The notes below the pieces were generated by a model, which saw only the letters and a list, made by a program, of their open reading frames with translations, had not been told where the DNA came from and made no database searches. A program made the translations under genes and the position numbers. Positions 1-12,325 of a stretch of 64,000 nucleotides of DNA are shown here, in pieces (position 1 is the stretch's first letter; each line of letters begins with the position of its first letter). The DNA is from Symsagittifera roscoffensis (taxonomy: Eukaryota > Xenacoelomorpha > Acoela > Convolutidae). Where the stretch lies: NCBI RefSeq assembly GCF_963678635.1, contig NC_087070.1, forward strand, positions 15,753,840-15,817,839, in the 5' to 3' direction.

Positions 1-1479
1 TTTTCGAATCTGAATCACGCCTAAAGGGCTGTTATGTGATAACATACTTGACCCTCCACGAATTTTGTTTGAGGTAGTAAGAATTGTGTGGAGAAAAACA
101 CTAGCTAATATATTATTTTTTCTGGCAAATTCAGAGACGCGGTTGATACAATAATTGGCAGCATGCTTGATAATTCAAATATACCTATCATACCAGTTCT
201 TTACTTCATTTACTGTTTTTAAGTCAATATATGAAGTGCAAAATTAATTGGCAAATCTATTTGATTCAATTCATGCGATGAGATTTTTTGTAAGTCTGCT
301 CCCTATGCAATGTGGCACCAAATTTTCAATTTTTACATATGTGAGCTAGCAGTACCTGTCTCAGGAGCCTCGCTTACAAGTTAAGGAACTGTAGGACTCT
401 TAGTGACAAATTTGGTTCCAATGTTGACTATGTAGTTCTTTGTAACTCCAATCAAGCAAATCGAGTCTAAAAGGCCTAACTTTAAGGGGAGATTTGGAAA
501 CTGAGTTACAATGCAATTTTCACAATTAAAAATTTAGCAATTTTTGTCAACATAGCTTTCTTTTTAGAAGGGGTGGTCGGAATGAGTAGATCACTTTATT
601 GTGCTATCAAAGTTAGTTTAAGAAAAACCGATATTTAATTACCCAAAAATGCTTTGAGGGGATTGTTAAGCTTAATTCTATTACGCGATTTCGTATTATC
701 CGGTATTTCATCTTATTTTTATTACAATACCCTTGCTTATCGCAAAAGTAAACAGCAAAAAAGTTGCAATTTCAACACAGTAGCTTATCTTAGCTTCGCG
801 CAACTTTCGATACGTCTGGAACATAATTACCTCAAGAATTAGCAAATATGATTTCGAACAATGAAATAAAGGAGCTATAAAATTTAAAAAATAATAACAT
901 TAAATAAAGACGTTTTTTTTACGTTTTTACTTACTTTTTATCTACTAAATTTATTTACGTTTATTACTATTTTCTACTAAATTAATGTACGTTTTTTACA
1001 GAGTTGCTAGAGGGGCTCATTCTAATCAGTCGAAAATAGGGGAGCAGATTCTTATTGATATTAGAGAAAATATTAGGTAGAAAAGCCGAGAGAAAAAAAG
1101 CCGTCGGCTACGCTGAAAATCAACCGAAGTTTTTCAAAAATCTTTTTAAAAAGAAGCATATACTGCCAACATAGTGTCCACGAACGCTATATATGAGAAG
1201 AATGCAAGATGGAAACACATTATTCAAAAACAAAGCGTAAGTCGACAACCATAAAGCAGAAAACTTGCAATATAACACACCATAGCACAAAACTTAAGAC
1301 AAGTCGAAAAAAATCCAAAATTTCTACCAAAATTTTCATATCTTTCAATCAAATTGTGTGAAAAAAAAATCATTCAAAAAATGAACGAAACCAATAGACA
1401 GTTGGAAAAGAGTCAATGAACGTAAATTAAATGAAAACAATACTTTTTTTTGAAAAACTCAGCTTTCGGATTTTGAAAA
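1..1479. other. AT-rich non-coding DNA, no gene seen
   Basis: This stretch is AT-rich with many homopolymer runs, and no open frame in it has recognisable protein character. A short segment near 45-110, with the phrase ACTTGACCCTCC, has a diverged relative near 7818-7885 in an intron of the phosphatase gene, so part of it is dispersed repeat. It lies downstream of the 3' end of that minus-strand gene. Confidence 0.5.
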
Positions 1480-1960
1480 AAAAATTAACTTTCTTTGAAC
1501 TTCTAGAACATATATGAATAACAATTTTTTGATAAAAGTAACCCAAATTGAGAAAACTGGATCAATAGGTAACATTTTTATTACGTTGGGAAATCTGATA
1601 ATTAATTTCCATTTTCGAAACTAGAAGTCGATCACGTTTTTCGAGACCTCTACAATTTTACTGTTCGATAGCGGAGTTTGTCTTCCTATGAACAAAGGAA
1701 ATTAACTGAACTTTAAAAGAAATTAAAATTCATACCGCGAAAAAGTAAACTTGACTCTGAGCAAATTTAAGACTTTTCGTGGGAAAAAAAAAACAAAAAA
1801 TATCATCACCACCTTAATAGAGTTTTCACCAGCTTCATTGACTCTTAACAAGGAATCAAAATCCAAATACAGTAAGTATTTCTAGACTTTTGCTTAAAAA
1901 ATCATCACGAACTATAGAAGAATCCATCGACTCTTAATAATATGCCAAATGAGACTAAAC
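1480..1960. repeat. Dispersed intermediate-age repeat, copy 1
   Basis: The segment contains phrases that recur, diverged, at about 7000-7345, 17060-17260 and 19430-19640. One is a block of the type 'TCGAAA..AGAAGTCGAT.ACG' followed by 'CTGTTC.ATAG.GGAGTTTG.CTTCC'. Another is 'CAAAGGAAAT.A.CTGAAC', and a third is a block around 'TCATCGACTC'. Order and spacing are kept between copies 1 and 2, so this is a repeat family about 350-480 bp long. No coding capacity or terminal structure was found, so the class is unknown. Confidence 0.6.
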
Positions 1961-3587
1961 TTTAAATTGGAATCAAAACAAACTTAAGTGGTAACAAGCC
2001 TAAAATACGTATTGCAAGGATAATGGCCGCATGTTTAATAATTCGGTTCATACTAAACGACGAAGCAAAAATTTCCGAAATAAATGCAACAAAACTTCCG
2101 CAAAAAGTTTTGTGACTCAATTATTTCGACAAGACAAATTCAGAAGTTTGAAGAAAGCTTAATCTAGAAAAAGAGCTCGTGATACGGGGTCTAAGATGAC
2201 AAAAATAAACAGACGAACGATAGCTCGAAAACAAAAAGTTTCTAGTTTAGAAAAAAAAGGCCCCGGACACATTTCAACGCCAGGCCTTTGTCCTTTCAAG
2301 CATATGTGTTACCTCTACACCAAATGCGCTGAATGGCTGCTTCAATTTAAATTGTTCATAAAGCAGGTTGAAAAAGTGTAAAAAAAATAAACAGAAAAAT
2401 AATTGAAAAAAAATTAAAACATCCGCCAAGTAAGCCGAACAAATTTGGGACGAAATCCATAAAGCCAACAAAAAAATCAATTTAATTCTGAATAAGTTCT
2501 CAGTAACAAATATTGCATTAGGACACATTTTTCCTCACAAAGTTTGTAATATTCCAAGCGCAATACTCTTTTCTCAAAGTGATCAATTCTAGCAAAAAAA
2601 AAGATTTAGAAAATCAATAAGCACAACAGCTGACTAGTTTTCTAGGGGTCGCATTTAAGATCAGTTTACGGTGTATAGAATTTTTCAAACTAATTTTTCA
2701 TTCTCATTTTATGCAGGAAATACAAAATTAGCTTATTTTTTTTGGTTAAGTAGCAGCCCTTGATCAATTAATTGGAATGTAGCTGCTCTAACTGTTTCAA
2801 AACCATCTGCAGTGTCCAAACACTGCTTCCTTGATATAAAAGAAAACGAGAAAAATTTAAATTGGAAAACCAACAAAATTTGGCTTGCGCTACAAGATCA
2901 AGTTAATGTAGTCTAATGAATGAGATAATGTCGAAATAGAAAATTTGTCAAAAATGTAGGAAATAAATTCTGCATAATACATGCACAGACAACGTAGATC
3001 AGATCCATTTAAGTTATACTTTTGGCTCAACCAAAATACTAAACCAGTCGCAAAATTTTTAAAATAGAAAATGAACAACAGTACAAAAGTGAGACTGAGT
3101 AATTGTGATTCCATGAAGAGAAGAGGACTTAAACTTGTCCAATTGTAATCAAATCAGCACCTAGATCCTAATCAATTGTTAATTTACAACACTCAAATTA
3201 GATGCTACAAATCAGTGTCATTTAATGAACTAATCTAAATTTTGACTTCAGAAACAACAACAATGGTCATTCAAAAACAGCACCCAGTTCATCTTAATCA
3301 TCCGGCATGTACAAAAAAAAATATTGATATTTTTCTCACTCTCCTATTGTTGTATGAAGAATGAAAACTCATCAACTTCGAGAACAAAATGAAAATAGAA
3401 ACAACTATTTCTAGTACAAATTTCAGTTTGATTCCAGAAACTTTTCTTGGCGTTCTTATGGCCAGCGAAAACAAAAAGTACTAAAGAGACATCAAAAATA
3501 TAATTATTTGTTCAAGTCACTTTGTCGGGGTCGATGGCTGGTATCGGTTAAATATCATCAGATACAATACTGTGGCGGTGAGGCTCG
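1961..3587. other. AT-rich non-coding DNA downstream of the phosphatase gene
   Basis: No convincing ORF, RNA gene or element was found. The 3' UTR of the minus-strand phosphatase gene must lie in the right part (just below 3588), but I could not pick a convincing AATAAA-type signal. Confidence 0.5.
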
Positions 3588-5245
3588 TTATTGAGGGTGA
3601 GGCGAGTTTCTAACTCGGGGTGAGAACCTTTGGTTATTGCTGTGCATTTGAGGGCTGTTGAGAAAGTCAGTTTGTTGGTTGTTTCTCAGCTCATTTTGAG
3701 AGTAGCTTGAGTGACTAGACGAAACCCTGCTGACATATTGGTGTTGAGGGTTTTGAGGCGGGTATCCTCCGCGTTGCTGACTGATTCTCAAATTGTTCAC
3801 GTCGTAGGCTGAATTCAGAGAAGAGCTTGACAGATTCAGAGAAATGGGACTGCTGATGGTTTTGAACTGGTTATAATAAGTTAATATCGCACGACATACA
3901 AATGAAAACTGTTCCGATGTCTGTATCATGTAGGGTCGCTGGTCGCGCAAGACTCTCACTAGATCCAGAGGCAAAACAGGCATGCCGAGTTCAATTAGCC
4001 TACAGGCCGTCTCGACTATTATGAAAACTCCAGTTCGCCCAATGCCCGCTGAACAATGTACTAAAAGCGGTGAATTACCCAGAAAATCTGTTCTGTACTT
4101 TCTAACACGTCTTACAAATGCCAAAAAATCCTCCGAATTATCCGGACATTTCTTATCCGGCCATTTAGTGTAATGCAACAAGTGCACTTCTCTTGGGTTC
4201 TGGTCCTGGTATCTTGAGTCTATGAGGTAGATTTCACGCGTTGTCACGTAATTCTCCTCGATGGGCGGGCTTTGACACGTGACCATGAGGTGCCCACATT
4301 TGAGAACCGAGTTTGTGTCGTAGGGCCAATATGGATGACACTTGAGCATTTCTTGTTCTAGAACATTCGTCAACATAACCACAATAGCACAATTCTGCTC
4401 CCACACCATACGCCAGAAGTCTGTTATGGTCTCTTCCAGGGGTCCCTGAGCTGCTATGTAATTCAGCTTCGAACTGTCGGGAAGAATCATTAAGAGATGA
4501 TTGGCGTTTATGTAATCCATCTCAACTTGCTGTTCTCTGTCGGTGTTTCCACCCACTCCTCCCGATGCCGCCGGCGACTTCAGAATAACTCGTGACCTGT
4601 CATAGGGCAAGATGTCCTGGTAGCGATTCTTGTCTCTGTTCCTCTGTAACACCGAGTTGAAAACTGTGAAATCTGTTCTCAACTGAGGCACATTCTGGAA
4701 CTCATAATCTAGCTGATCCGGAGTCTGCAGTTGCGATTCCAGACAATGCATTGAGTAGTCCAGATCCAACATGTTGGGGTCAAAGCAAGTATTGCACTGG
4801 GAAGGGAGTTGTAGAGGGTCAGGGCGCTCTCCCACGAAGTAGGGACTGACGTCATCGTAATCATCGTTGTCGTCATCGTCTTCCTCGCCTGGACCCCAGG
4901 AGTCGTTTGAGGCTTCGCTTGGAGGCGAGAAACTCCATTCATTAGGGTTCCTCTCTGCATTTCGGAAGTCTTTATAAGGATACCCATTCAAACCAACTTC
5001 GTATTGCATCTGGTCGAAATGGGAACCATCAGTGATTTCGGTCCACTGTATGGAATCGAACGGGTTCTTAGACTGCGATCGCTTTGAGGGTCCAGGGGCA
5101 AAAGTGCTGGCATCATTATTTACTTGGGAGCTCTGAGAGCCAAAGTTTGAGCCGACGTTTAAATTGCTGGTGCGGATGTTCAACTGCTGCTGGATGTCAG
5201 ATGGAGTCGAGATCGAGTTACGATTCGAGTTTGAGGAAGATGGTC
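3588..5245 (-). CDS. FERM-PTP exon 6: linker, catalytic PTP domain and tail
   Basis: The long last exon carries the whole phosphatase domain. The substrate-recognition KNRY loop, the AQGP motif, the WPD loop general acid, the P-loop cysteine and arginine, and the Q-loop glutamine can all be read. About 20 residues of glycine/serine-rich sequence are inserted between the RVIL strand and the DYINA motif, longer than I expect for the family. The TAA stop is at 3588-3590. Confidence 0.9.
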
Positions 5246-8200
5246 CTAAAATAACACTTCAATCGATACCAGTTACAATTCCATCAATTCATTCGAAGCT
5301 AGGTTGCAGTAAAAAAAACTTTATATATCAGTTTATTATATATCAGGGATAACTTTTATAGTTGTGAGTCTTTTATCTAAAAAATACCTTCATTTTCTTA
5401 CCAAAACTATCACCACTTGCGATACAACACAAACATGAAAAAACATAGGTCGAAAAAATTCCCATATTGAAAACTACGTGAACCAAAAACTTTGGTGCGT
5501 TTTGACGAAAAACAACTAGAAGCCCAGCTAAAGCTGGAGGTACGTGTTGGACATGAATGAATTAGCTTTAATGATGCTGCACGAAAAATTTGATTTCGAA
5601 AATTCGACTTTGCCCAAAACCTGTTGTTTCTCTACTAAAATACGCCAGAGAGTAAACAATTTTGAGTACATCAATTTGCCTAAGGAGATAACGCTTCTTA
5701 CAAGAAATTCAGGAGTCTCCGCTTCTGTGGGAACAATTATCGCAACCGATTCTTTTAATTGAACTTTTATCTCAGATTGGATTGTGTAAATTTTAAGAAA
5801 ATTCAAAAACTTTCTAAACACGATCGAAATAATTTTTCTTTAACCGTAGCAAATTATAAAGGTAGGCTTTCAAAAAACTGTTGTTTCGATTAAACCTATG
5901 ATATCCGATTTGGCAGGATAGTTCGCGAGAAAAGTCTAAAAAACGGTCAATGAATCCAAAATTTGACATTTCCTAGAATCATAGCTTTTTGTATGAAAAA
6001 ATAGGGCACAGCCGCTTTTACTTAAGGGATTCAAGCAACTTGTGATTTCAATTGAACCTTTAATCTCAGATTTGGGATCACAGTTCTCAAGTAAAGTCAA
6101 AACTCTCAAAAAATCGTCAAAAAATAGAAACTGGGACTTTTCCGAGGCCCATAACTTTTGATGTCAGAAAAAAATTTGGCGTAGTCGTATAATTAAATAA
6201 GCTTCCCGCTACCCGTTCTATGAAATGAACCCAAAACCTCAGATACAGCCAGGCAGTTTTCGAGAATATTCAAAAAGTTCAAAACTTGGTCAAAAATCAA
6301 AAAGTTTTTTCCAAGCGTCATAGCTTTTTATCTAAAAAAACTCTGTGAGTGGCCGCTAATGCAGCAGCGAAACTTCTCACTAACTGTTGTTACCTTTGAA
6401 CGTACAATATAAAATTCGAGAGCTTAGTTTTCGAGAAAAGCCAAAAACATTCAAAAAACGGTGAAAGAATAAAAAGTTTGACTATTCCGAGGTCCATAAC
6501 TTAGTGTAAAAAACTAGGGCGTAGCTCTTATGCAGGGAGTTTCAGAAAAACCATTCTGTTCATCGAAACCAAAAACTCGTATTTGAGGTGTACTTTTCGG
6601 AAGACGAAAAAAAATCAAAAATATAGGTCGAAAAACAAATAAAAAATAAGAAGGCTGTAGAAAGTGGGGTGTGGTAATAGAGACTAGATGAGTATGTAGG
6701 CCCACAGGGAGTCGGCGGTCTTTCCATTCGTAATAGTGTTTTGAAAACCAGGGGAAAACTAAAAATTTTCAAAAAATTGAAAAAAATCTAAAATGAAAAA
6801 AAAAAGGAAATTTCAACAAATCGATTGGTAAACATACAACCAATTGAAGTGTTGATGGGAGTGTTAAAAATGTGTTTTTCTTTCAACGACCCAAAATCAG
6901 GCCGAAAAAAAATTAAGCTGATTATAAATTTCTTTTGAGAATAACCAATTTCTTTTGAGAAAACTTAAACTTTTAGATCTTTCAAAACAATAGTTTCAAA
7001 AACAATTTACGACGTTTTTATGGAATTTCGATACCCTTTTTGATAAAAACCAACCCAATTTGAAAAAAGAAACATGAAAATTAGTAACCATTTTCGAAAT
7101 TAGAAGTCGATTACGCTTTTCGGCGCCTTTACTCTTTCGCTGTTCTATAGTGGAGTTTGCCTTCCATGTAACAAAGGAAATGAGCTGAACTTAAAACGAA
7201 AAAAAGTTAAACCTCGAAACATCAAATGTGAGCGTGAATAAATTAGTTTTTCCTTAAGCAAAAAATCATCATGATTTTACAGAGTTTTCACTACCTTCAT
7301 TGACCCCTGACAAGGGCTTAAAATCCGAATCCAGACTAAATACCCACCTGTTGATGTTCTGTTAGATGTCGTTTCTGAGAAGGAAGATCCTCCGAACATA
7401 CTGTTAGTGGCCGTGGATGGCTCTTGAGACGTGTTGTTCTGTAGATACCTCTTCGGTCTGCGTGGCTTAGAGCGATTGGTGGTAGAAGAACCAATTTTCA
7501 GCCTCCCTTAAACAGGCAGAAGTGAACCAGAAGGAGAAAAGGAAAACTTAACTATTTTTAACTATGATAGAGATGCGCAATTTTGCTCAGCAGATAAAAA
7601 AAATCACAAAATCATTCTGAATTTTCGAATTTTCTTAAACGACATAACAAGAATAATAGGCTGCTGCGCATAAAGCAAAAGAAAAATTCGACCACACTGA
7701 TTTAGCAAAAGAATTCAAAATGAGGATAAAAAATTTGAATCAATTTTTTTGGTCCAAAGTTTTTGTTATTTTTTTTCTCTGGAAAATTCATTGAATTAGG
7801 CGAAGTAATACATATATGAATGGTACCACACTTGACCCTCCTACAAGTTTCTCTAAAGGTAGTCAAAATTCGTCGCAAAAAGTGATCGGAACAAAAAAAA
7901 GCTGACTCGAATTCAAATTTGATAAACTATCATCAATGTTTTTCAGATAAAAAAATTACAAATCAGGGCTACTAGCAGTTAACAATGTTCCTATTTTGCC
8001 GTGAACTGATTTTAAGTGACTCTTAAGTGTGAGATCATCTTTTTACTTCTGATTGTAAGCGAACCACGCATTCAAAAATGGGAAACCACTTTGGGTAGTC
8101 GGAAAATGGGTAAAACATTGAAAAGAGCCAGCATGTTTCTTAGTAGCTATGAGACTTACCTTTGAGGATGGACGTGGTGGTGGATCTGCAGAGGAACTCA

Positions 8201-10408
8201 GTGTTGGTGTGTGCGTAAGCGGAGGAGGTGCTGGGCTCGATGGACAACTGACTCTGGAAGAACTGGTGGTGGGCTTGGCAGGACAGAAAACAGGCCTTGC
8301 AATTCTTACCTAAACACACAATCACTAAATTACACATTGCGAACACTACACTTGTCATTTCAATTGTTTGCTTTTCGCTGAATCTTGATGTGAGAACTGT
8401 AGAAAAAATTGACATTTTAACGCTGCTTGGCCATCAATACATCGTTACTTCTGCGGATAGTGGACAAATGTTTTTGTCCATAATAATTTTATTGAAAAAT
8501 ATGCCGTCAACTTCATCTAAAAAAACGGCAAATTTTTAATTAGTGCGGCACAAAATTACTTCTATTATTTATCTATTCTTGCACCTGAAAGCAACTTTAG
8601 ATGGGTAGGATCTAATAAAAAGAAAATTGACAAAACTACGAGTTGTACTTGAATATAGCAGTGCTAACTTGAGCTGAAGGTGAAGTTGACCTTGAAGTAT
8701 TCGTCTGGATTATTGTCTGCTTGTATGATGAGAATGAACTGTTTGCTATTGCACTGGATCTTGTCGATGTGTTTCCATGCCAGATCCTGGTCGTCTTTGA
8801 TTCCATTCTTGAAAACGCAGATACCCTCGCTCGATACTCCTATCTCTACCAGGGTATCCGGACGTTCGAAAGTGTCCAAAACTGAAAAAGAAACAAAAAT
8901 TAAACGAAACTTTCCGAAATTAAACGAAAAGTTTAATTCTCTACAAGTATGTTAAATATTATTATTATTACTTTGATATAGAATTATTAATTACAACTTA
9001 GATTTTATTTAATAATTGGAAATCTTGTATTAATAGTGATTATCCTCTTTCATTGTCGTAATGGTCTTTGATATACCCTTAATAATCTATATTTTACAGT
9101 TTTTCATAACGTACGAGTAACTTTCAAATTATATCAAAAATGGTAGGTTAAGTTCACTTTAAGAAAAATTCGAATGGAAGATTTCCAAGTAGATCCTTAT
9201 TGAAATAGCTCCTCTCGAGAACCTTAGATCCAACAGTCTATCTCAACCGTAAGCATCTGAATAAATTATGCATGATTAACCTGAGGTGGGGTTGATTATG
9301 GACTTGGCACAGTGGATCTCGATCCCGTACCTCTCCACACGAGACACATTCTCCACCAACAGCCGAATCGCGGACTGCGTATGGTATCCTAAATATAAAC
9401 GAGATATGACTTCAATAATTCACTACAATTTGCAAGGTAAGTTCTTGATGCTAAGTCATCTTCGAGTACTTAACTTTCAGGTTTGGCCTCAGCCCGCTCA
9501 AAGAACAAAACAATGCCTCTCTCTCACTGGGTTAAGCAACGATTTGATACTGTAGCGACTTGATAACATTCTAGTCTCAAGTGTCGTTTTTTAGTTTCCC
9601 AGAGATAAGACATGTTAATTTAATTTCTTTTTGAGCGTGTTATTATCGAGTCTGAGCAATCGTTTAAAAAAGTTCTCCTTAGTGCGTTGCACTTTCACGC
9701 TTCACTTTTTTTTCAAATAACGAGCATAGACGTTACCCATATAACATTTAGGAAGAAAATGAATGTTCAACTTTCTATTACTGCGACGAAGTTTATTAAA
9801 TATTGGTTCAATAAATTGAAGTTCCAACCTTTGAGCTTCTTGTGTTCTTCAGATATTCTGTTTAGCAAGTCCGGTTTGCGTTCTTGCTCCGGGTAGATTA
9901 TAATCTGATGAAGATACTCCGCGCCTTGTTCGTAATCATTGAAATACTCCTTATAATCCCCTATTTCGATCTGAGCTACCAGTGCTCCTATTACTGCCGC
10001 ATCGTGAGTTCGAGGCTTCAACACTCCCTGCTGTAACATTGTTCTGAGCTGGAGAAAATACATCTTCAAGCTGCAGTCGTCTAGAGTCTCTATAAGTCCC
10101 GAGGACACAAAAAAGTGAACTCTGAATTCCAATATGGGTTCTGTATTGCCGCCTCCAAGTTGTTTTCTCAACTTGCAGTTCAAGTCTAACCATTTAGTCG
10201 CTTCGTCTGTGTCTTTGTATTGGAGTCCGAACAACTCCCGTTTGATTCTCAGAGGAGCATGTCTAGCTTCTAAGTGGTTGATCACTTTGTCGTAAAGAGC
10301 GGATCCCGGACTCTGAGCGTGGATCTCGAACATACACGAGGAGCTGTCAAGGAAGATGACCATGCATTCCATGTTGGCTGATTGTCCTCTAAGGTGGTAA
10401 GTCGACAT
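3588..10408 (-). CDS. FERM-domain protein tyrosine phosphatase (PTPN3/PTPN4-like, no PDZ), six exons
   Basis: Cytoplasmic, non-receptor tyrosine phosphatase, expected to act under the plasma membrane through its FERM domain. Exons, read on the minus strand: 10408-9829, 9388-9281, 8881-8669, 8309-8160, 7506-7348, 5245-3588. All junctions are GT-AG and keep phase, giving 956 codons with the TAA stop. The FERM lobes lie in exons 1-4 (residues about 12-340), ending in the typical C-terminal helix CKACF..CQAHHQFF. A serine/asparagine-rich linker with an acidic run (about 523-535) follows. The PTP domain (about 590-860) has KNRY (609-612), WPD with Asp767, HCSAGIGRTG with Cys801 and Arg807, and a Q-loop Gln845, so it looks active. 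Wording around RDQR and the signature loop is closest to PTPN3/PTPN4 as I know them. Those proteins carry a PDZ between FERM and PTP; none is visible here, an arrangement shared with PTPN14/21. A disordered tail of about 95 residues ends the protein. The start ATG at 10408 is the first suitable one before FERM; a further 5' exon is possible. Confidence 0.85.
5850..6640. repeat. Degenerate tandem repeat, unit about 170-180 bp
   Basis: Four to five diverged units follow one another. Landmarks recurring at about 5985, 6150, 6325 and 6500 are 'CATA(A/G)CTTTT..T', 'GGGC(A/G)(C/T)AG(C/T)CG(C/T)', 'TCGAGAAAAG.CAAAA' and 'CAAAAAACGGT'. The copies share order and spacing, but each has many substitutions, so the array is old. 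Confidence 0.6.
7000..7345. repeat. Dispersed intermediate-age repeat, copy 2
   Basis: Shares ordered blocks with 1480-1870: the AGAAGTCGATTACG block, the GGAGTTTGCCTTCC block, CAAAGGAAAT.AGCTGAAC, and the block with TTCATTGAC and CAAGGG/AATCAAAATCC. It ends within a few bases of the splice donor of exon 5. Confidence 0.6.
7348..7506 (-). CDS. FERM-PTP exon 5: disordered linker
   Basis: A 159-bp exon (53 codons) in phase with both neighbours. It encodes a basic stretch (KPRRPKR) and then a serine/threonine/asparagine-rich segment. The donor GTGGGT lies directly beside copy 2 of the dispersed repeat (about 7000-7345). Confidence 0.7.
8160..8309 (-). CDS. FERM-PTP exon 4: FERM C-terminal helix and linker
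   Basis: A 150-bp exon. Its first residues give the closing F3 helix with CKACF and HHQFF, matching the 'CKxLWKxCVEHHxFFR' pattern of the family. The rest is a serine/threonine-rich linker. The donor GTAAGT follows AAAG. Confidence 0.75.
8669..8881 (-). CDS. FERM-PTP exon 3: FERM C lobe beta-sheet
   Basis: A 213-bp exon preceded by TTTTTCAG and followed by GTTAGC. It encodes the PH-like F3 lobe, where EIGVSSEGICVFKNGI.., LAWKHIDKIQC and KQFILII are the typical strands of FERM C lobes. Confidence 0.8.
9281..9388 (-). CDS. FERM-PTP exon 2: F2/F3 linker
   Basis: A 108-bp exon between TTTAG and GTTAAT splice sites. In the phase set by exon 1 it reads through helix ..SAIRLLVENVSRVERYGIEIH, the usual '..ENARxLExYGVxxH' end of the FERM middle lobe. 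Other frames are not FERM-like, which supports the splice choice. Confidence 0.8.
9829..10408 (-). CDS. FERM-PTP exon 1: FERM N and middle lobes
   Basis: Encodes the ubiquitin-like F1 lobe, where LFGLQY and KWLDLNCKLRKQL match the end of F1, and most of the helical F2 lobe, with FRVHFFVS, YFLQLR, ALVAQIEIGDY and a YPEQ segment. The donor after AAAG at 9829 leaves one base that joins GA of exon 2 to make a glycine, restoring the family phrase KLKGY... Confidence 0.85.
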
Positions 10409-11189
10409 CCTGTCAACTTCTGCAGCTCCTCAAGAGTTCCACCACAGACTTTCCCACGACGAGAGTTCCTTTTCACTTAGTTTGACTAGACGCAAAACTA
10501 GACTTCTTTTGAAGAAGAACACAGCATAGGTTAAATATAATTATTGATACAATTCATAAACCTGAAACATTCATACTTCAAAAATGTTATTTGAACAAAA
10601 CGCCGACAAATTTTCCATTAGGACTACAGTCTTTTCAGCCGTGTTTTGGGCAACATTGAAAATTTCTTTTCGGCTTGGAAATTAGCTTTACCTTTTGAAG
10701 CTATTAATAAGAAACAAGGAGAAATTGATATCTGGCCAATAGTATTTTACCATGAAGGATGGAACATGTGATTTATAATATAACCAAGAAGGATTTGGTA
10801 TTGATATAGATATCTGATCTGTGATCTTCAGTTGTGTATGCGAAAACTTGCTAACCATTGTGTTTCCAAACTTTTCAGATTCTCGGAGAATATTTCGGAC
10901 CGGTATGCAAAAATGAGGCATTTTGAAAACAAAGGGTTAAATTTCTAATTTGAATTGTGTTAAGCTTGAAAACATTATAACGATTTGCATAGAAAATAAC
11001 GTGGGATATAAAATCCAGGTGTGAAGCAACTATTGCAATGGAGGCGTTGTTTATATTCCCAATCGGATAAGATCATTTATGTTTCGCTAAAATCATGTTT
11101 CAAATTATAACTAACACTACTCGTATTTTAAACAATTACTCCTCAAAACCCACAGAAATCATTCAATCACCACAAAAAAAAACAGTTAA
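10409..11189. other. Intergenic region between the TBC gene and the FERM-PTP gene
   Basis: The two minus-strand genes are separated by 781 bp between the TBC stop and the phosphatase start. No ORF or RNA gene was recognised. The promoter and any 5' UTR exon of the phosphatase gene must start here or overlap the TBC 3' UTR. Co-transcription with trans-splicing cannot be excluded. Confidence 0.5.
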
Positions 11190-12325
11190 TCACATTTGGG
11201 TTGTCACTCTTTTTGTCTTGCCTAACATAGGAGCTGAGACCTCCTCGTCCGCACTTTTTTGGTGCGGTTTGCTTTTATCAACTGATGACTTTTCCGACTT
11301 TGAACTTTGCTTTTTCCAGCTTTTTTTGCTTTTCTGATCTCCAGACCCATTTTCTGCTATTTTGCCGTTTGTGCTTTCGGCATTCGCAGAGGATCTCTTT
11401 TCGATGAAAGAAGTCCTAAATGCGGCTGATAGTCTAGAAGGTGAGCTGATTTTACGAGTATTTCCGTTGTTGTTAACTGAAAACTCTGTTTCTAATTTCT
11501 GCCCTCCTTGAAACACGTTTAGATATCTGTCATGCTGTGCTTCCGAGAACCGACTGATATTTGGTGGCAAATCTTGACTCTTACGATTCATACTTACTCG
11601 TGCTCTTCCTCTTTCGCTCTGAGTCGTAGCCGGTTTGTAATTTATATCCGAACCCCAACTGTTACGATTCGACATGGTTCGATTCCGGGGTACGTCCAGT
11701 TTCTCCGCCACGCCTTGAGTGTACAAAAAAGACCGTCCGATATTATTCATTGGGGACTGAAAGTTCGTATTCCGTGGATCGCGGCGAGTTGAATATCTAC
11801 CCGAGGAACCTACAGATCCCGTCATGCTAGAGTTATAATATCCCTCGGCGTAAAAATTAGGGTTCCTGATGCTGTACCTGTTGCTAAGTGAAGTCGTATC
11901 TGGTAACGCTATGGGAGATAGAGAACTCCGGTTCGGCCCTCTTGCCGACCTTGCTGAGTTCTTGGTGCCATAGAGAAAACCCCTTCTGGGAGGTGAGATA
12001 TACTGTTGGGAGGCTTCACCAGCGACCAGCTCAGCCGAACTGTTCGGTGAATTGGAGTTAGTTGCCACACCCACACCCGAGTTATTTGAGAGGTATCCAG
12101 TACTGCTTGCGTTGCGTTTGGACATGTGATTGTACTGGTTTCTTCCCGATGGAGGCAGTGTTCCGCCCTCTATGCTCGAGGGACTGATGGGTGATTCGGG
12201 GTGGAGGGAGGAAGGACTGAGAGGTGAATGTCGTGTACTGGAGTCGAACGTGAGACTTCCTCCTCCTAAGGATTCATCATTGCTGGTCAGTCCACCGTCT
12301 AATTCGTCACGCCCTCGCTCCGAAT
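11190..12325 (-). CDS. TBC gene exon 4: C-terminal disordered tail
   Basis: Encodes 378 residues rich in Ser, Asn and Arg, with several basic/serine clusters and a lysine/serine-rich end; the TGA stop is at 11190-11192. Assignment to the TBC gene rests on strand, position and an in-phase acceptor, not on homology. It could instead be a separate gene, or an intervening small exon may be missing. Confidence 0.65.

Larger units (their letters stand above)
5246..7347 (-). other. FERM-PTP intron 5 (2.1 kb) with repeats
   Basis: The intron runs from GTGGGT to TTTTAG on the minus strand. It contains a degenerate tandem array (about 5850-6640) and, at its 5' edge, a dispersed-repeat copy (about 7000-7345). 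No nested gene was seen. Confidence 0.7.
7507..9828 (-). other. Short introns 1-4 of the FERM-PTP gene
   Basis: Introns at 9389-9828 (440 bp), 8882-9280 (399 bp), 8310-8668 (359 bp) and 7507-8159 (653 bp). All are AT-rich and none holds a recognisable element, except the short ACTTGACCCTCC relative near 7818-7885. Confidence 0.7.

Noticed and set aside
654-3114. Short open frames of 60-85 codons in the left AT-rich region
   Set aside because: Low complexity, no domain, no splice or Kozak context; expected by chance in such sequence.
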